Of a DNA stretch of 64,000 nt, positions 19,301 to 29,811 are shown in pieces. The DNA is taken from the NCBI RefSeq assembly GCF_964656455.1, contig NC_135726.1, positions 32,641,930 through 32,705,929 on the forward strand. The letters run 5' to 3'. The translations under genes were made by a program, and so were the position numbers. Source of the DNA: Halichoerus grypus. Lineage: Eukaryota; Chordata; Mammalia; Carnivora; Phocidae. Position 1 is the stretch's first letter; each line of letters starts with the position of its first letter. The notes beneath the pieces are model-generated. The model was given only the letters and a program-made list of their open reading frames with translations, ran no database searches and was not told the origin of the DNA.

Positions 19301-20960
19301 CTGAGGGTGCAGAGGCAACGCGGATCCTGCCCCGGGCTCCAGACCTCACCGAGACGCAAGCCCTCCAGTTGGTATTTGGTCCCGCACAGTGTGCAGCCAT
19401 ATGTTTTGTGGCTTCCATATGTTACAGAATGAGAAAGCATTGAAACAAATCTCTACCGTTGCAGTCTGCTTAATAGGAATAGATTTAACCAACGAATGCT
19501 CCTAACACACGACTGTGCAATCGAACTGTGCCAGGGTAATTAGCATTTTTCTTTTTAAAAATTAATTTATAGGTCACTGAAGGCAGCCTAGCCTGGTAAT
19601 GGGACATAAGTTTCAAGATGGAGAATGTCGCTCCTTTCCATGCTGTTCCTGTGGCCCATGCATAACAGCATCTGGAGGGAAGGTCATACTTTTGAGACCC
19701 TTGTCATGGGCCCGAGCCCCTGCCCCCTCAGCCAGAGCTTGGGAGGGCCACCCAGGAGGCAGGGCCAAGGCGGGTTCAGCCCCGCACCTTCACCCCGTCA
19801 CCTGTGCTGGATGGAGTTCCTGCCAGCTGGCGGCTTCCGGAGAATTCCCAGCCACCAGAAGGGGGCAGACTGTGACTTCTGAAGCCCGGGACACAATGGG
19901 TGTATGAGGATGCTGGCGGGAGGGGACGGAGGTGCCAGGCTGCCTCCAAGACCATGACCACCTCAGGACGAGCTGGGAACCCATGGGCTGGGCCTGACTC
20001 CCCCAAAACTTCAGGTGTGGTCTGGTTCAGAGGGGCCCAGCCCACCCCATGTTTGTGTCAGGTCATCCAGCCCGGGCAGCCGGGACAGGCTTGGAGGTTG
20101 GCAGGCTGGCTGTGAGTGGCGGCGGGGGGTTGGTCCCGAAGCTGAAGCACAGGGGCACTATCTTTACGTGGGTTATGTATTTACTTGAGGTGGCTGGAGG
20201 AGCTGCTGGAGATTTGGGGTGGGTTTAAGTTGCCCCAAGCCACCCCTAAGCCTAGCCGCTGCTCAGGGAACCCCTTCAGACCTGAGAAACCTCCAGAGCC
20301 ACCACACTGCCCTGTGTGGAGGGCACAGAGGCAAATCTCTGAGACGTCCTCCTGCATCACTGTTCCAGGCAGGCAGTGCTGGGAGACTCGGTGCCTCCCT
20401 CCCGCTCCCTAACAGCCGGCCCCCTGCTCCAGAGCCCACCACCACCTGTGCTGGTGGGCAGCAGGATGCTGAGGGCCGGGGGGGTGCTGGGTGTTCCGTG
20501 TGGACCGGCCTTTCAGCAGTAGGTTCTCCTTGGGCCCAGCAGCCAGCGTCCCAGACCCCAGGCCCTGTGTACGTTGAGCCTTTTGTGGATTCCCTGACCC
20601 CAGCAGCCCAGGCTCTCAGATGGCTGAAACAAAGAGAATTTTAAAGTGACACAAGCTGGACATGCAGCCACGAGAGGGTGTCTGCCCAGATTAACGTGAG
20701 CTCCAGCTTGGGCCTTTGAAGGGCCTTTGATTTCCCAGGGTGATGATGGATTTTCACAACCGAATTAGGGAAAGCCTCCCCAACCCAGACTCATCCGCTG
20801 AGACAGGCCTCACTGTCACCTGGGGCTCCGGGGACCCCTGGTATTTCTTACATCCCCCCCCGCACACGCTGGCCCAGGTCGGTGGCACAAATGTTGGAGT
20901 CCCTGCATAGAGTCTCCTGACACCCTGCTGGCCTCCTCCAGCCTGTCCTCCACCTGCAGT
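19301..20960. other. Unassigned SINE-free sequence
   Basis: 19430-19600 is AT-rich with TAATTAG (GGTAATTAGCATT) and TTAATTTA, possible homeodomain-type sites in a candidate conserved element. 19600-20960 is GC-rich with only chance-like frames, including a 141-codon one at 20219-20644. A tandem GGGCCTTTGA pair sits at 20710-20730. Confidence 0.4.
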
Positions 20961-20989
20961 GACGGGGCCTCTTCCCAGTCCCCAGGCTA

Positions 20990-21415
20990 GCCCCCAGCTG
21001 TCTCAGGACCGAGTCCAGGCCTTTCCCTGCCTCTGCGAGGCCCCGCCCACCTTCCTCACCTGCGGTCACCGGCTGCCCCCCTCTTCCCTCCCCTTCGCTG
21101 CCGGCCACCCGGACTGCTTCCGGGTCTCCTGAACCCTTGCCTTGTCTTTGGGCCATCATGCATTGCTCTGCCTCTGCCTGACCCTCCCCCACTCTGTGCA
21201 GCCAACGCCTCTTCACCCTTTGTGTCGGCTTCAGTGTGACTCCTGTGAGGCCTTCCCTGGCCACCAGGACCCTCAGTCCCATCTCCCAGCTCTGTTCTAA
21301 ATCTCATGGCTATTGGTGTCCCCACTGGTCACGGGCAACTCTGAGTCCCGCCACCCAGCTCAGCGCCAAATGCATAGTAGGCGCTCAACAAATGTTATCT
21401 GAAGGAATAGGGGCA
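20990..21415 (+). mobile_element. L2 LINE 3' end
   Basis: GTGTGACTCCTGTGAGGCCT, TCCCTGGCCACCAGGACCCT, and a terminal CAAATGCATAGTAGGCGCTC then AACAAATGTT, as in L2. The 5' boundary is approximate. Confidence 0.8.
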
Positions 21416-22490
21416 GGAAGGACTGAGGGGCCCAGATGAGCCCCGAGGCGTCTGTCTGCTCCCTCAAGGGGAGGTTTGCTGAGTGGGAAGCTTGGCCCGA
21501 AACCCAACGGTGCACAGGCAGGCATCTGGGGTGTGCCTGAGGCCACGCTAGAGGCTCGCTCGTCCCTCCCCTGGAAATTCACCTTGCTCATTTGCCACAG
21601 ATCTACGGCCTCCTGCAGGAACCGAACTGATCTGGCTGCCTGCGAATTCCTGGTCAGGGAGCCCCCGTGGTCATGGTCTGGAGCCAGTCTGAGAGAGGTG
21701 GGTTTTGCTTCTCAGACCTCAGCATCCCACCCTCCTCAACCCCAGCCCCCCATTCCCCTGAACTCCACCTCTAGCCCTTTGCTGGAGGGAAAGGTGTTCC
21801 TTCTGGGTCCCTCAGTGAGGCCTCTGGACTTGGCATGCAGCAATGGCCCTTTACTCAGTCACCACTCAGGCTGGTCCTTTGAACCGTACACAGTGCTCGG
21901 ACTTGGGGGATACCAAGAGGAGGGATAATCAAAGCCCTGCTCCCCAGATCCCAAGCTTATCCCGAGAGTTCTTAGGCTTTCTGCTCAGAAAAACTTCTAA
22001 AGAAATAAATTTTAGTGGCTCAGGGGAAGGGATCAGAGGACTCAAAACAACTCTAAGCCAGCAAGAATGACATGTCACCAGCAGAAGTGGGTGGGGAGCC
22101 CACTGGGAGCCTGCCCTTTTGCTGTCGGTTCAGGGCCTCCTTTGGTGGCAGGACGGAGTCAGGGCACCCTGGAACGGCTGCCAGAGCTGTCGGGGGGGCA
22201 GTGGCAGGATGCACAGCCAAATAGCACCCGGGGCGATCAGAGGCCCTGTCCTGGCTCCCAGCAGCTCCTCTGTGACCCTGGACAAACCGCTGGATTAACC
22301 TTGCGGATCAAATGGCCACAGGGGGCAGGCGGGTGGCACAAGAGTCCCTTGGGTAGCGCAGACAGAGCCCCAGCTGAGCCCCACCTGCAGGCTTGGTTAC
22401 TTCAGCCTCCTGGTACCGGCAGAAAAAAATGAGTGGCCAGAGCTGTCAGAGCTGATGATCATTTTCAGGAGAATTTTTAAAAACCCTGAG
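21416..22490. other. Unassigned SINE-free GC-rich sequence
   Basis: Single-copy-looking. A sense MIR scrap may lie at 22250-22310 (CTCCTCTGTGACCCTGGACA). The frame at 21476-21928 has no recognisable motif. Confidence 0.4.
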
Positions 22491-22914
22491 TTATATGAGA
22501 TTTCCCATGTTAAGTGTTGGCTCAATTAAAACAACACACCAGGAAGGGAAGAAAATGTTTCCGTGGGCCATATTTGACGGGGCAGCCTCTGAAGTAAGCC
22601 CTCCGAGGGTCCATTTGTAAAAGGAAGGTGCTCTTTCCTGGCTGGGGGGCCACCCACAGCCCCTCCCAGGGAATCCGCTCTGCCCCCTGGGGAACACGCC
22701 CCCGGCCACTGCTGATTGGACCAGGGGCGGGCTCCGGACGCAGGGCAGCCAGTCACAGACCAGCAACAGCTGACGCTGGGCCGTGGGGCCACTACCGCCT
22801 TGGTCAGGCTGTCTCCACTCTTCGTCCTCAGGCTGGCCCCTGCCATGCTTTCAGATCTGAGGTGCCTCCCCGCTGGAACCTTCTGTGATCAACCTGTTGA
22901 AACTGCCCACCACC
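22491..22914. promoter_or_regulatory. CCAAT plus GC-box segment, weak promoter candidate
   Basis: ATTGG at 22715-22719 (reverse CCAAT) lies 4 bp upstream of GGGGCGGGC (22724-22732), followed by AGCCAGTCACAGACC. To its left 22490-22620 is AT-richer (CAATTAAAACAACACACC). No TATA box and no obvious CpG island. Evidence is two short motifs only. Confidence 0.25.
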
Positions 22915-23912
22915 CGAAATGCAAAGGAAAACCACGGGAAAGTATCGGAATGGCTAAAATCAAAACACAAGAACTAACAAGTGTTGGTGAGGAGGTGGAG
23001 AAAGGGGAACTCTCTTGCACTGTTGGTGGGAATGCGAGCTGGTGCAGCCACCGTGGAAAAGATATGGAGGTTCCTCAAAAAATTAAAATTCAATGGTCAT
23101 ATGACCCAGTACTTGCACTACTGGGTATTTACGCAAAGAAAATCAAAACACTAACTCGAAAAGATACCATGTACCCAGATGTTTATTGCAGCATTATTTA
23201 CAATAGCCAAGATATAGAAGCAACCCACATGTCCACTGATAGACAAATGGATAAAGAAGATGTGATATATACATGTACACACACATACAACGGAATATTA
23301 TTCACCTATAAAAAGAAATGAAATCTTGCCATTTGTGACCTGCATGGACCTTGAGGCTATTAAGCTAAGTGAAGTAAGTCAGACAGAGAAAGACAAATAC
23401 CATATGATTTTTTTGGTGGAATTTAAGAAACAGAATAAATGAGGAAAAAAGGAGACAAAAAATAGACTCTTAAAAAGATTTTATTTATTTATTTGACAGA
23501 GAGAGAGCACAAGTAGGCAGAACTGCGGGCAGAGGGAGAGGGAGAAGCAGGCTCCCCGCTGAGCAGGGAGCCCAATGCGGGGCTCGATCCCAGGACCCTG
23601 GGATCATGACCTGAGCCGAAGGCAGACTCTTAACCGACGTTTAACTGACGGAGACACCCAGGTGCCCCCAAAATAGGCTCTTAAACGCAGAGAACAAACT
23701 GGTGGGGGAGGGGCGGTGGGTGCGGGGAGGGCGGGGATTGGTGAAAGGCATTAAGAGGACACTTACCACGATAAGCACCGGGTGATGTATAGAATTGTTG
23801 AATCACTCTATTGTACACCTGAAACTAACATAACACTGTCTCTTAATTATACTTCAATTAAAACAATAAAATTCAACTTTGATATTAAAAAATTAAAAAA
23901 TAAATTGAAAAA
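22915..23912 (+). mobile_element. L1 3' end (ORF2 C-terminal relic plus 3' UTR)
   Basis: Sense L1: GGAATGGCTAAAATCAAAAC, TTGCACTGTTGGTGGGAATG, GACCCAGTACTTGCACTACT, GGGTATTTACGCAAAGAAAA, then 3' UTR with GTTGAATCACTCTATTGTAC and CACCTGAAACTAACATAAC. A frame from 22922 to 23321 keeps ORF2-like words (SCTVGGNASW, LLGIYAKKIK, FTYKK), but the copy is 5'-truncated and cannot be active. A reversed SINE at 23474-23669 interrupts the 3' UTR. Confidence 0.9.
23474..23669 (-). mobile_element. CAN-SINE inside the L1, reversed
   Basis: Target duplication AAAATAGACTCTTAAA (23458-23473) and AAAATAGGCTCTTAAA (23670-23685). The head contains a small duplication (ACCGACGTTTAACTGACGG). Confidence 0.96.
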
Positions 23913-24460
23913 GTAAAGTGCCTACACTCCAGGGGGGATTTTTTTTCTTCTACACTTTGTTCTCTGATGTAACCACAGCACCCAGAATGGGGCCTGACTC
24001 GTCACAGACCTTCACCAGATATTTGTTGGAGGAACCAGGGAGTTCCCACGAGAGTCTGTCTTCCTTTCTTCCTTTCTTCCTTGTCACTCCGGGATGTCCC
24101 TCCCAACCTCCTCCCCCATCGTGGCTTGTGCTAGCTTCAGGGAGACTCCCTCTAGAAATCAAAAGAAGTTATTCAAGGCTTACTAGCTGTTACACAGAAT
24201 AGAGGGAATGACAGGCTGACAGTGCCAAGGGCAGACCCCCGTTCTTAGTAGCTGCTCAATACACATTCGGATTTGGGTTTTTTTCCCGAACTCTGAGCTG
24301 CCTATCTTGTGCGAGTGTTGCAGTAAGAACTTTTCAGCAGCCTCTGCAAGCAGATGGGAGCCCTGTTTGTCACTGGAAAACCCTCTGGGCAGTTCCCCGG
24401 CCCCATGCTCGCACCAGGTTCAAAGCCTTCCCGGAACCCCATGTCTGGGCCAGTTCCAGG
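23913..24460. other. Unassigned sequence with L2-like scraps
   Basis: CAGCACCCAGAATGGGGCCT (23979) and AGTAGCTGCTCAATACACAT (24248) look like L2/MIR terminal words. A TTCC/TTTC tract lies at 24060-24090. No gene seen. Confidence 0.4.
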
Positions 24461-24479
24461 CCTGCTCCCAGCGTCCAGA

Positions 24480-24640
24480 CATGGATGATGAGCATCATGC
24501 TGGAGTCTATGGCTGATAAAGAGATCATTGAGCAGCCGGTTCATATTGTGTGTCATCCAAAAAGAAAATCAATTTTAAACATCAGATAAAATGTGACAGG
24601 CGTTTTAAGAATGTATTTTATAAGCAATGCACTGTGATGG
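24480..24640. promoter_or_regulatory. AT-rich candidate conserved element (GATA/MEIS-type words)
   Basis: CTGATAAAG (24513-24521), CAGATAAAATG (24583-24593) and GTGACAGG (24593-24600) lie in AT-rich DNA that matches no repeat I know and is set in GC-rich surroundings. These words fit GATA and TALE/MEIS sites. Enhancer function is inference only. Confidence 0.3.
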
Positions 24641-25015
24641 GAACAGGGTTGGCGGGCAAGTGGAGGCCTGGCCACTGAGCTGGGTCAGTACGGTCTGATG
24701 TGGATCCTCTTAGGGGCTCAGCGGTCCCTGGCTCAGCATCCCAGCCCCCCCAGTGCCCAGCCTGGAGGGCGCCTGCAAGCCAGACTGCTGGCAGCTGGGG
24801 AAGCTGGCCAGAGAGGGTCTCACGCCGGAGGTAGCCGCCACGCTGATGCTGGGAACCCTTCCCGAAGGAGGGCGAGGAGGCTGGTGCTGCTCCAGGCCCG
24901 ACTGAAGTCTTCCTGGGGACCATGGGCCAGTCACTTTGTCTTGGGGACTCAGCCTTCTTTTCTTTCAAATAGGAATAACCATGCCTACCCACAGGAAGGG
25001 TCTGACGAGATCAAG
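24641..25015. other. GC-rich unassigned sequence ending in a MIR
   Basis: 24641-24919 is GC-rich with chance-like frames. 24920-25015 is a sense MIR (GGGCCAGTCACTTTGTCTTG, TTTCTTTCAAATAGGAATAA). Confidence 0.5.
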
Positions 25016-25027
25016 AGAGGAGTGATT

Positions 25028-25224
25028 GGGGCGCCTGGGTGGCTCGGATGGTTAAGCGTCTGCCTTCAGCTCAGGTCACAGTCTCTGGGACTTGGGATCA
25101 AGCCCCACGTGGGGCTGCCAGCTCAGTGAGGAGTCTGCTTCTCTCTCTCCCTCTGCCGCTCCCCCTGCTTGTGCTCTCTCTGTCTCTCCCTCTCTCAAAT
25201 GAATGAATAAAATCTTTTAAAAAA
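25028..25224 (+). mobile_element. CAN-SINE, full length, inside a MIR
   Basis: GGGGCGCCTGGGTGGCTCGG head; AAATGAATGAATAAAATCTT tail. Target duplication AGAGGAGTGATT (25016-25027) and AGAGGAGTGGTT (25225-25236). Confidence 0.96.
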
Positions 25225-25479
25225 AGAGGAGTGGTTAAAACACTTTGAAAATGAGTCTATTTATTTTAAACAGGGAAAATCCTCACATGACAACATTTTC
25301 AAATAATGCTTTTTCAAAAACAGGCTCTCAGCTACAGAGTAGGTTTCCTTCCTGCCCTTGGACCCCTGCTCCTCCCTTGCTCCCCCAAGAGGCAGCCACT
25401 TAAGCAGCGTCTTGTGTGTGTCCTTCCAGAGAGGTTCCTGGCCCGCACACCCATTTGCACACACACTGTTCTGGACTTG

Positions 25480-25760
25480 TTTTTTCGCCCCATTAGGCCT
25501 ACACCTTGGCGCTCTTCCATGTCCATTCCTAGAGCGGAGCTTCTTCCTTTTCCGTCCTACCCCCAAACACGTGGGCTCCGTCGCCATCCCACAAAACTCC
25601 ACCAAAAGCGAGGGCTGTGCCACAGCCGGCCGATGGGAGGGGCAAAAGGAGAAGGGAGGGGCCAGGGGCGGGGCTGGCCGGAGGGGCGGGGCTAAGGGAA
25701 GGGGGTGGTGCGGGCAGGGAAGGAAGGGGCGAGGTGGATAGGAGAGGAAGAAACAGAAGG
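25480..25760. promoter_or_regulatory. Twin GC-box segment
   Basis: Two identical GGGGCGGGGC boxes lie at 25665-25674 and 25683-25692 in a purine-rich GC-rich stretch (25629-25760). Upstream are CGGAGC and CCGTCGCC words. Sp1-type boxes in this number are usual in TATA-less promoters, but CpG density is only moderate. Confidence 0.35.
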
Positions 25761-26226
25761 GGTTCTGTGTGTCCATCTTGGTAGATCCTTCAGAGTTGGG
25801 GTGAGAGGACGGGGAGACTTAGGCTATACTGTGAATAATAATAACAATAACAATAACAGATATTATTTATTAACAAAAAACTCCATTGTGCAGATGGTCT
25901 GTGCTCTGCTGGCCAGGCCCCTACCAGCAGACATCCACGTGCCCACACGGTGCTGTAGCCAATAGCCTGGTTCCTGTGTGCACTTGCTCACAGAGTGGAA
26001 AGCACCCCACAAGCTCATGTGTTATGGCAGGGACCTGCAGTAACAACGCTCTCAGCCTGAAAAGTCTGTGCCTTTGTCCCTGGCTGAGGCGTAATGGGGG
26101 GGAGGGGGCAGGACTGAGACCTGTAGCGATGGTTTCAGGGCTTGGCTTTGCTGACTTTATTCCTGAATCATCTTCCTCAGCCAGAACCTTATTTTGTACC
26201 TGTCTGTGGTGTGAGCTGGAGCACAT
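25761..26226. other. Unassigned sequence with AAT/AAC microsatellite
   Basis: A (AAT/AAC)n tract lies at about 25833-25858. The rest is single-copy-looking without a recognised gene. Confidence 0.45.
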
Positions 26227-26242
26227 ACGAAAATGAATTTTA

Positions 26243-26463
26243 TTATTATTTTTATTTATTTATTTGTTTATTTATTTTAAAGATTTTATTTATTCGACAG
26301 AGAGAGACACAGAGAGAGAGCGAACACAAGCAGAGGGAGGGGGAGAGGGAGAAGCAGGCTTCCTGCTGAGCAGAGAGCCCAATGCGGGGCTCGATCCCAG
26401 GACCCTGGGATCATGACCTGAGCTGAAGGCAGACACTTAACGACTGAGCCACCCAGGCGCCCC
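26243..26463 (-). mobile_element. CAN-SINE, reversed, sharing a target with an L1
   Basis: Long ATT/ATTT-rich tail at its left, reversed body, ending GCCACCCAGGCGCCCC. Target duplication ACGAAAATGAATTTTA at 26227-26242 and 26464-26479; the right copy also serves as the left flank of the L1 that follows. Confidence 0.97.
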
Positions 26464-26518
26464 ACGAAAATGAATTTTACAGTCATTAGCCATCAGGGAA
26501 ATCCAAATCAAAACCACA

Positions 26519-27230
26519 TTGAGATACCACCTTACACCAGTTAGAATGGCAAAAATGGACAGGGAAAGAAACAACAAATGTTGGAGAGGTTGTGGAGAAA
26601 GGGGAACCCTCTTACACTGTTGGTGGGAGTGCAAGTTGGTACAGCCACTTTGGAAAACAGTGTGGAGGTTCCTCAAAAATTTAAAAATAGAGGGGCACCT
26701 GGGTGGCTCAGTCGTTAAGCGTCTGCCTTTGGCTCAGGTCATGATCCCAGAGTCCTGAGATCAAGCCCCGCATCGGGCTCCCTGCTCAGCGGGAAGCCTG
26801 CTTCTCCCTCTCCCACTCCCCCTGCTTGTGTTCCCTCTCTCGCTGTCTCTCTCTCTGTAAAAAAATAAATAAAATCTTTAAAAAAAATTTTAAAAATAGA
26901 GCTACCCTATGACCCAGCAATTGCACTACTGGGTATTTACCCCAAAGACACAGATGTAGTGAAAAGAAGGGCCATATGCACCCCAATGTTCATAGCAGCA
27001 ATGTCCGCATAGCCAAACTGTGGAAAGAGCCGAGATGCCCTTCAACAGATGAATGGATAAAGAAGATGTGGTCCATATATACAATGGAATATTACTCAGC
27101 CATCAGAAAGGATGAATACCCAACTTTTATATCAACATGGATGGGACTGGAGGAGATTATGCTAAGTGAAATAAGTCAAGCAGAGAAAGTCAATTATCAT
27201 ATGGTTTCACTTATTTGTGGAACATAAGGA
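26519..27230 (+). pseudogene. L1 ORF2 C-terminal relic
   Basis: Frames carry the ORF2 C-terminal words [19 protein letters not shown], then after the SINE LPYDPAIALLGIYPKD and later EYYSAIRKDEYPTF, with a stop after LICGT (27228-27230). It encodes only the part after the reverse transcriptase domain. The frame is broken by the SINE (26693-26888) and by an apparent one-base loss near 27007-27010, where a TAG arises. Confidence 0.9.
26693..26888 (+). mobile_element. CAN-SINE inside the L1
   Basis: Sense SINE in ORF2 remains. Target duplication TTTAAAAATAGAG at 26680-26692 and 26889-26901. Confidence 0.97.
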
Positions 27231-27524
27231 ATAGCACGGAGGACATTAGGAGAAGGAAGGGAAAAATGGGGGGGGAATTGGAGGGAGAGATGAACCATGA
27301 GAGACTATGGACTCTGAGAAACAAACAGGGTTTTAGAGGGGAGGGGGGTGGGGGGATGGGTTAGCCTGGTGATGGGTATTAAGGAGGGCATGTACTGCAT
27401 GGAGCACTGGGTATTATACGAAAACAATGGATCGTAGATCACCACATCAAAAACTAATGATGTATTGTATGGTGATTAACATAACATAATAAAATTAAAA
27501 AAAAAAAGAAAATGAATTTTACAG

Positions 27525-28094
27525 ACATCCAGCCCTTGCCATCACCCTAGTGAAGAAACTTCTGGATTCCCAGGGGTCCACACTGGAGGGACAGTGGGTT
27601 GGGGCAGCTGGTCCCTAAAGAACCTCTCATGCCTGAGGTTCCCTCTCCTTTGGAAACTGTTGCTGGCATGGATGCCTGAGGAGGGTGCCTAGTTCATAAG
27701 GGCTCCCTCAGGGGTTCTGCGCCACCACTTCTTCTTCTGGAGAAGGTACCGACCTGCCCCCAGTACCCTGCATGGTGCTGCCCCTGCGGACCTGTCCCTA
27801 CCAGCCAAGGCCAGGCTGTTCCTGGTTCCTCCCTGGGCACTGCCCCCTCCCCCTTCTGCAGATGATTGGCAGGGAGGTGCTGTGCCCAAAGGAGAAGGGG
27901 TCCTTTTGGACAAACTGCAACATAAGCAACTCAACCAGACTGTCACCACAAGAGAGCCCTCACCACTGGGGCGGGGTGGGAAGGGTAGGGAAAGAGTCTA
28001 GTATGGTTTCTAGTCCCCATTAGAAACTCTTTCAAAGGATAGGACTAATTATCTGATGGACATATAGGCTGTCTCTATTATAGTCATATAATCC
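27525..28094. other. Unassigned intergenic sequence
   Basis: GC-rich in its first half, AT-richer after 28020. Short frames without recognised protein content. Confidence 0.4.
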
Positions 28095-28200
28095 TAATAT
28101 CTGCTGTGCTGTTTGCACATGCGTGTTCTCATTTCACTTAGGGAAGTGGGTAGAGCAGGTATTATTTCCATTTGACAGATGGGAAAACTGTCTCCAGTTT
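28095..28200 (-). mobile_element. MIR SINE, reversed
   Basis: GTGTTCTCATTTCACTTAGG, AGGTATTATTTCCATTTGAC, AGATGGGAAAACTG: reversed MIR middle. Confidence 0.65.
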
Positions 28201-28599
28201 TCCACACTGTGTGTGGAAGATGCTGTTGGTTGCCTGTCCCCAAGCCATCCCCACCCCTCATACAAACACATACCCTTCTTTGTCCCCATTTTGCTTATGC
28301 TTCCTCCCAAGGGAAGTGGGTCACTCCATAGCCCGGGGAGTGATTGTTGGCTGACCAAGGCATGTTGATCTCCTTCTCTTGCCCGGCATCGAGCATGGGC
28401 AGGAGACACAGGCTGGCTGAGAAGCCCGTTAGGGGCTAGTAGGGAGGTTTTCCTTGCTTTGATAAAAAGACCCATGTTAGGGTGACTCCCTTTTATCTTT
28501 TGCCTCTGGTGATTGTTGGCTACATGTAATTTCTGGAACTGTGGTAGTCATCAGAGCCGTGAAGAGAGTCAGCATAAGGTGCAAGTCGATATGTTGAGG
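28201..28599. other. Unassigned intergenic sequence
   Basis: No gene or named repeat recognised. Confidence 0.4.
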
Positions 28600-28985
28600 A
28601 CGTGTATCAGTTATCTATGGCCCCAATAATGCCACATAACAAACAACCTCCAAACTTAAGAGGCATTCAGCAAGAAGAATTGATTGCTCATGTGGCTGGA
28701 GTCGGCTGATCTAGGCTGGCTCAGATCTGCCCCACATCTCTCATCCTCCGGCAGGTTCTCAGGGCCATGGCAGAGGTGCAAAGGACAAACCCCCATGTGC
28801 ATGCCCATTTCAAGCCTCTGCCTGCATCTGTGCACTCTTATCAAAGCAAGCCACCTGGCTGAACCCATTGTCAAAGGCGGCAGAGCTGGTGACTCCTCTG
28901 GGAACGTGGCCACTGCCAGGTCACAGGGCAGAGGGCATGGAGGAGGGGGTAAAGAATGGGGCCTTTGTTCCAGTCTACCATAACA
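28600..28985 (-). mobile_element. Old LTR-type repeat, reversed
   Basis: GTGTATCAGTTATCTATGGC, CATAACAAACAACCTCCAAA, GAGTCGGCTGATCTAGGCTG, ending TTCCAGTCTACCATAACAAG. Layout of reversed ancient ERVL/MaLR-type LTRs; family not resolved. Confidence 0.6.
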
Positions 28986-29078
28986 AGCAGAGCAGAAAGA
29001 GAAAAGGAATATGCCCCCTGGTGATGTGATTGAGTTGCTGAATTAGCCAAGCCTGGAGCCTTCTACCTTGGAGCTTTT

Positions 29079-29294
29079 AAATTTAAAAAAAAAAATTTTT
29101 TTTTTTTTAAGATTTATTTATTTGAAAGAGAGAGAATGAGAGAGAGAGAGAGCACATGAGAGGGGGGAGGGTCAGAGGGAGAAGCAGACTCCCCGCTGAG
29201 CAAGGAGCCCGATGCGGGACTCGATCCCGGGACTCCAGGATCATGACCTGAGCCGAAGACAGTCGCTTAACCAACTGAGCCACCCAGGCGCCCC
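29079..29294 (-). mobile_element. CAN-SINE, reversed
   Basis: AT-rich tail (A-run then T-run), reversed body, CCACCCAGGCGCCCC end. Perfect 15-bp duplication TACCTTGGAGCTTTT at 29064-29078 and 29295-29309. Confidence 0.97.
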
Positions 29295-29331
29295 TACCTT
29301 GGAGCTTTTGGTTATTCAAGAAAAAAAGTTT

Positions 29332-29447
29332 GGGGTGCCTGAGTGGTTCAGTCGATTAAGCTCCGACTCTTGATCTCAGCTCAAGTCTTGATCTCAGGGT
29401 CGTGAGTCCACACTGGGCATGGAGCCTACTTAAAAAAAAAAAAAAAA
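29332..29447 (+). mobile_element. CAN-SINE, short form
   Basis: GGGGTGCCTGAGTGGTTCAG head, GTGAGTCCACACTGGGCATG, GCCTACTTAAAAAAA tail. Part of the B-box region is lost. Confidence 0.9.
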
Positions 29448-29588
29448 AAGTTTTCATTGTTTAAACCATTTTGAGTTGGGTCTTCTGTTACTTGTAACCA
29501 AAATCACTACCAGGCCCAAGATCATCCACCTAGAAAGTGGTGGAGCTGAGACCTGGGTGGGGCCCCGGACTCAAGGTCTGAGCTACTT

Positions 29589-29796
29589 CTTCTTCTTCTT
29601 CTTCTTTAAATATTTTATTTATTTATTTGACACAGAGAGAGAGCGCACAAGCAGGGGGCGTGGCAGGCAGAGGGAGAGGGAGAAGCAGACTCCCCACTGA
29701 GCATGGAGCCCGATGCGGGGCTCGATCCCAGGACCCTGAGATCATGACCCAAGCCGAAGGCAGACGCTTAACTGACTGAGCCACCCAGGCGCCCCT
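29589..29796 (-). mobile_element. CAN-SINE, reversed, with TTC microsatellite tail
   Basis: The T-rich tail has become a (TTC)n run at about 29584-29606. Target duplication AGGTCTGAGCTACTT (29574-29588) and AGGTCTGAGCTTCTT (29797-29811). Confidence 0.96.
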
Positions 29797-29811
29797 AGGT
29801 CTGAGCTTCTT

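Larger units (their letters stand above)
26483..27507 (+). mobile_element. Young 5'-truncated L1, interrupted by a SINE
   Basis: Sense L1 with the end of ORF2, a 3' UTR that includes a G-rich stretch (27320-27360), and AATAAAATTAAAAAAAA. Perfect 17-bp duplication GAAAATGAATTTTACAG at 26466-26482 and 27508-27524. The perfect duplication and low decay suggest a recent insertion. The element is truncated and split, so it is dead. Confidence 0.95.

Noticed and set aside
19859..19876. CCACCAGAAGGGGGCAG as a CTCF site
   Set aside because: Two extra bases between the CCACCAG and GGGGGCAG halves break the core motif spacing.
22716..23321. 201-codon plus-strand frame
   Set aside because: Its second half is decayed L1 ORF2/3' UTR text and its start lies in unrelated DNA; not a host gene.
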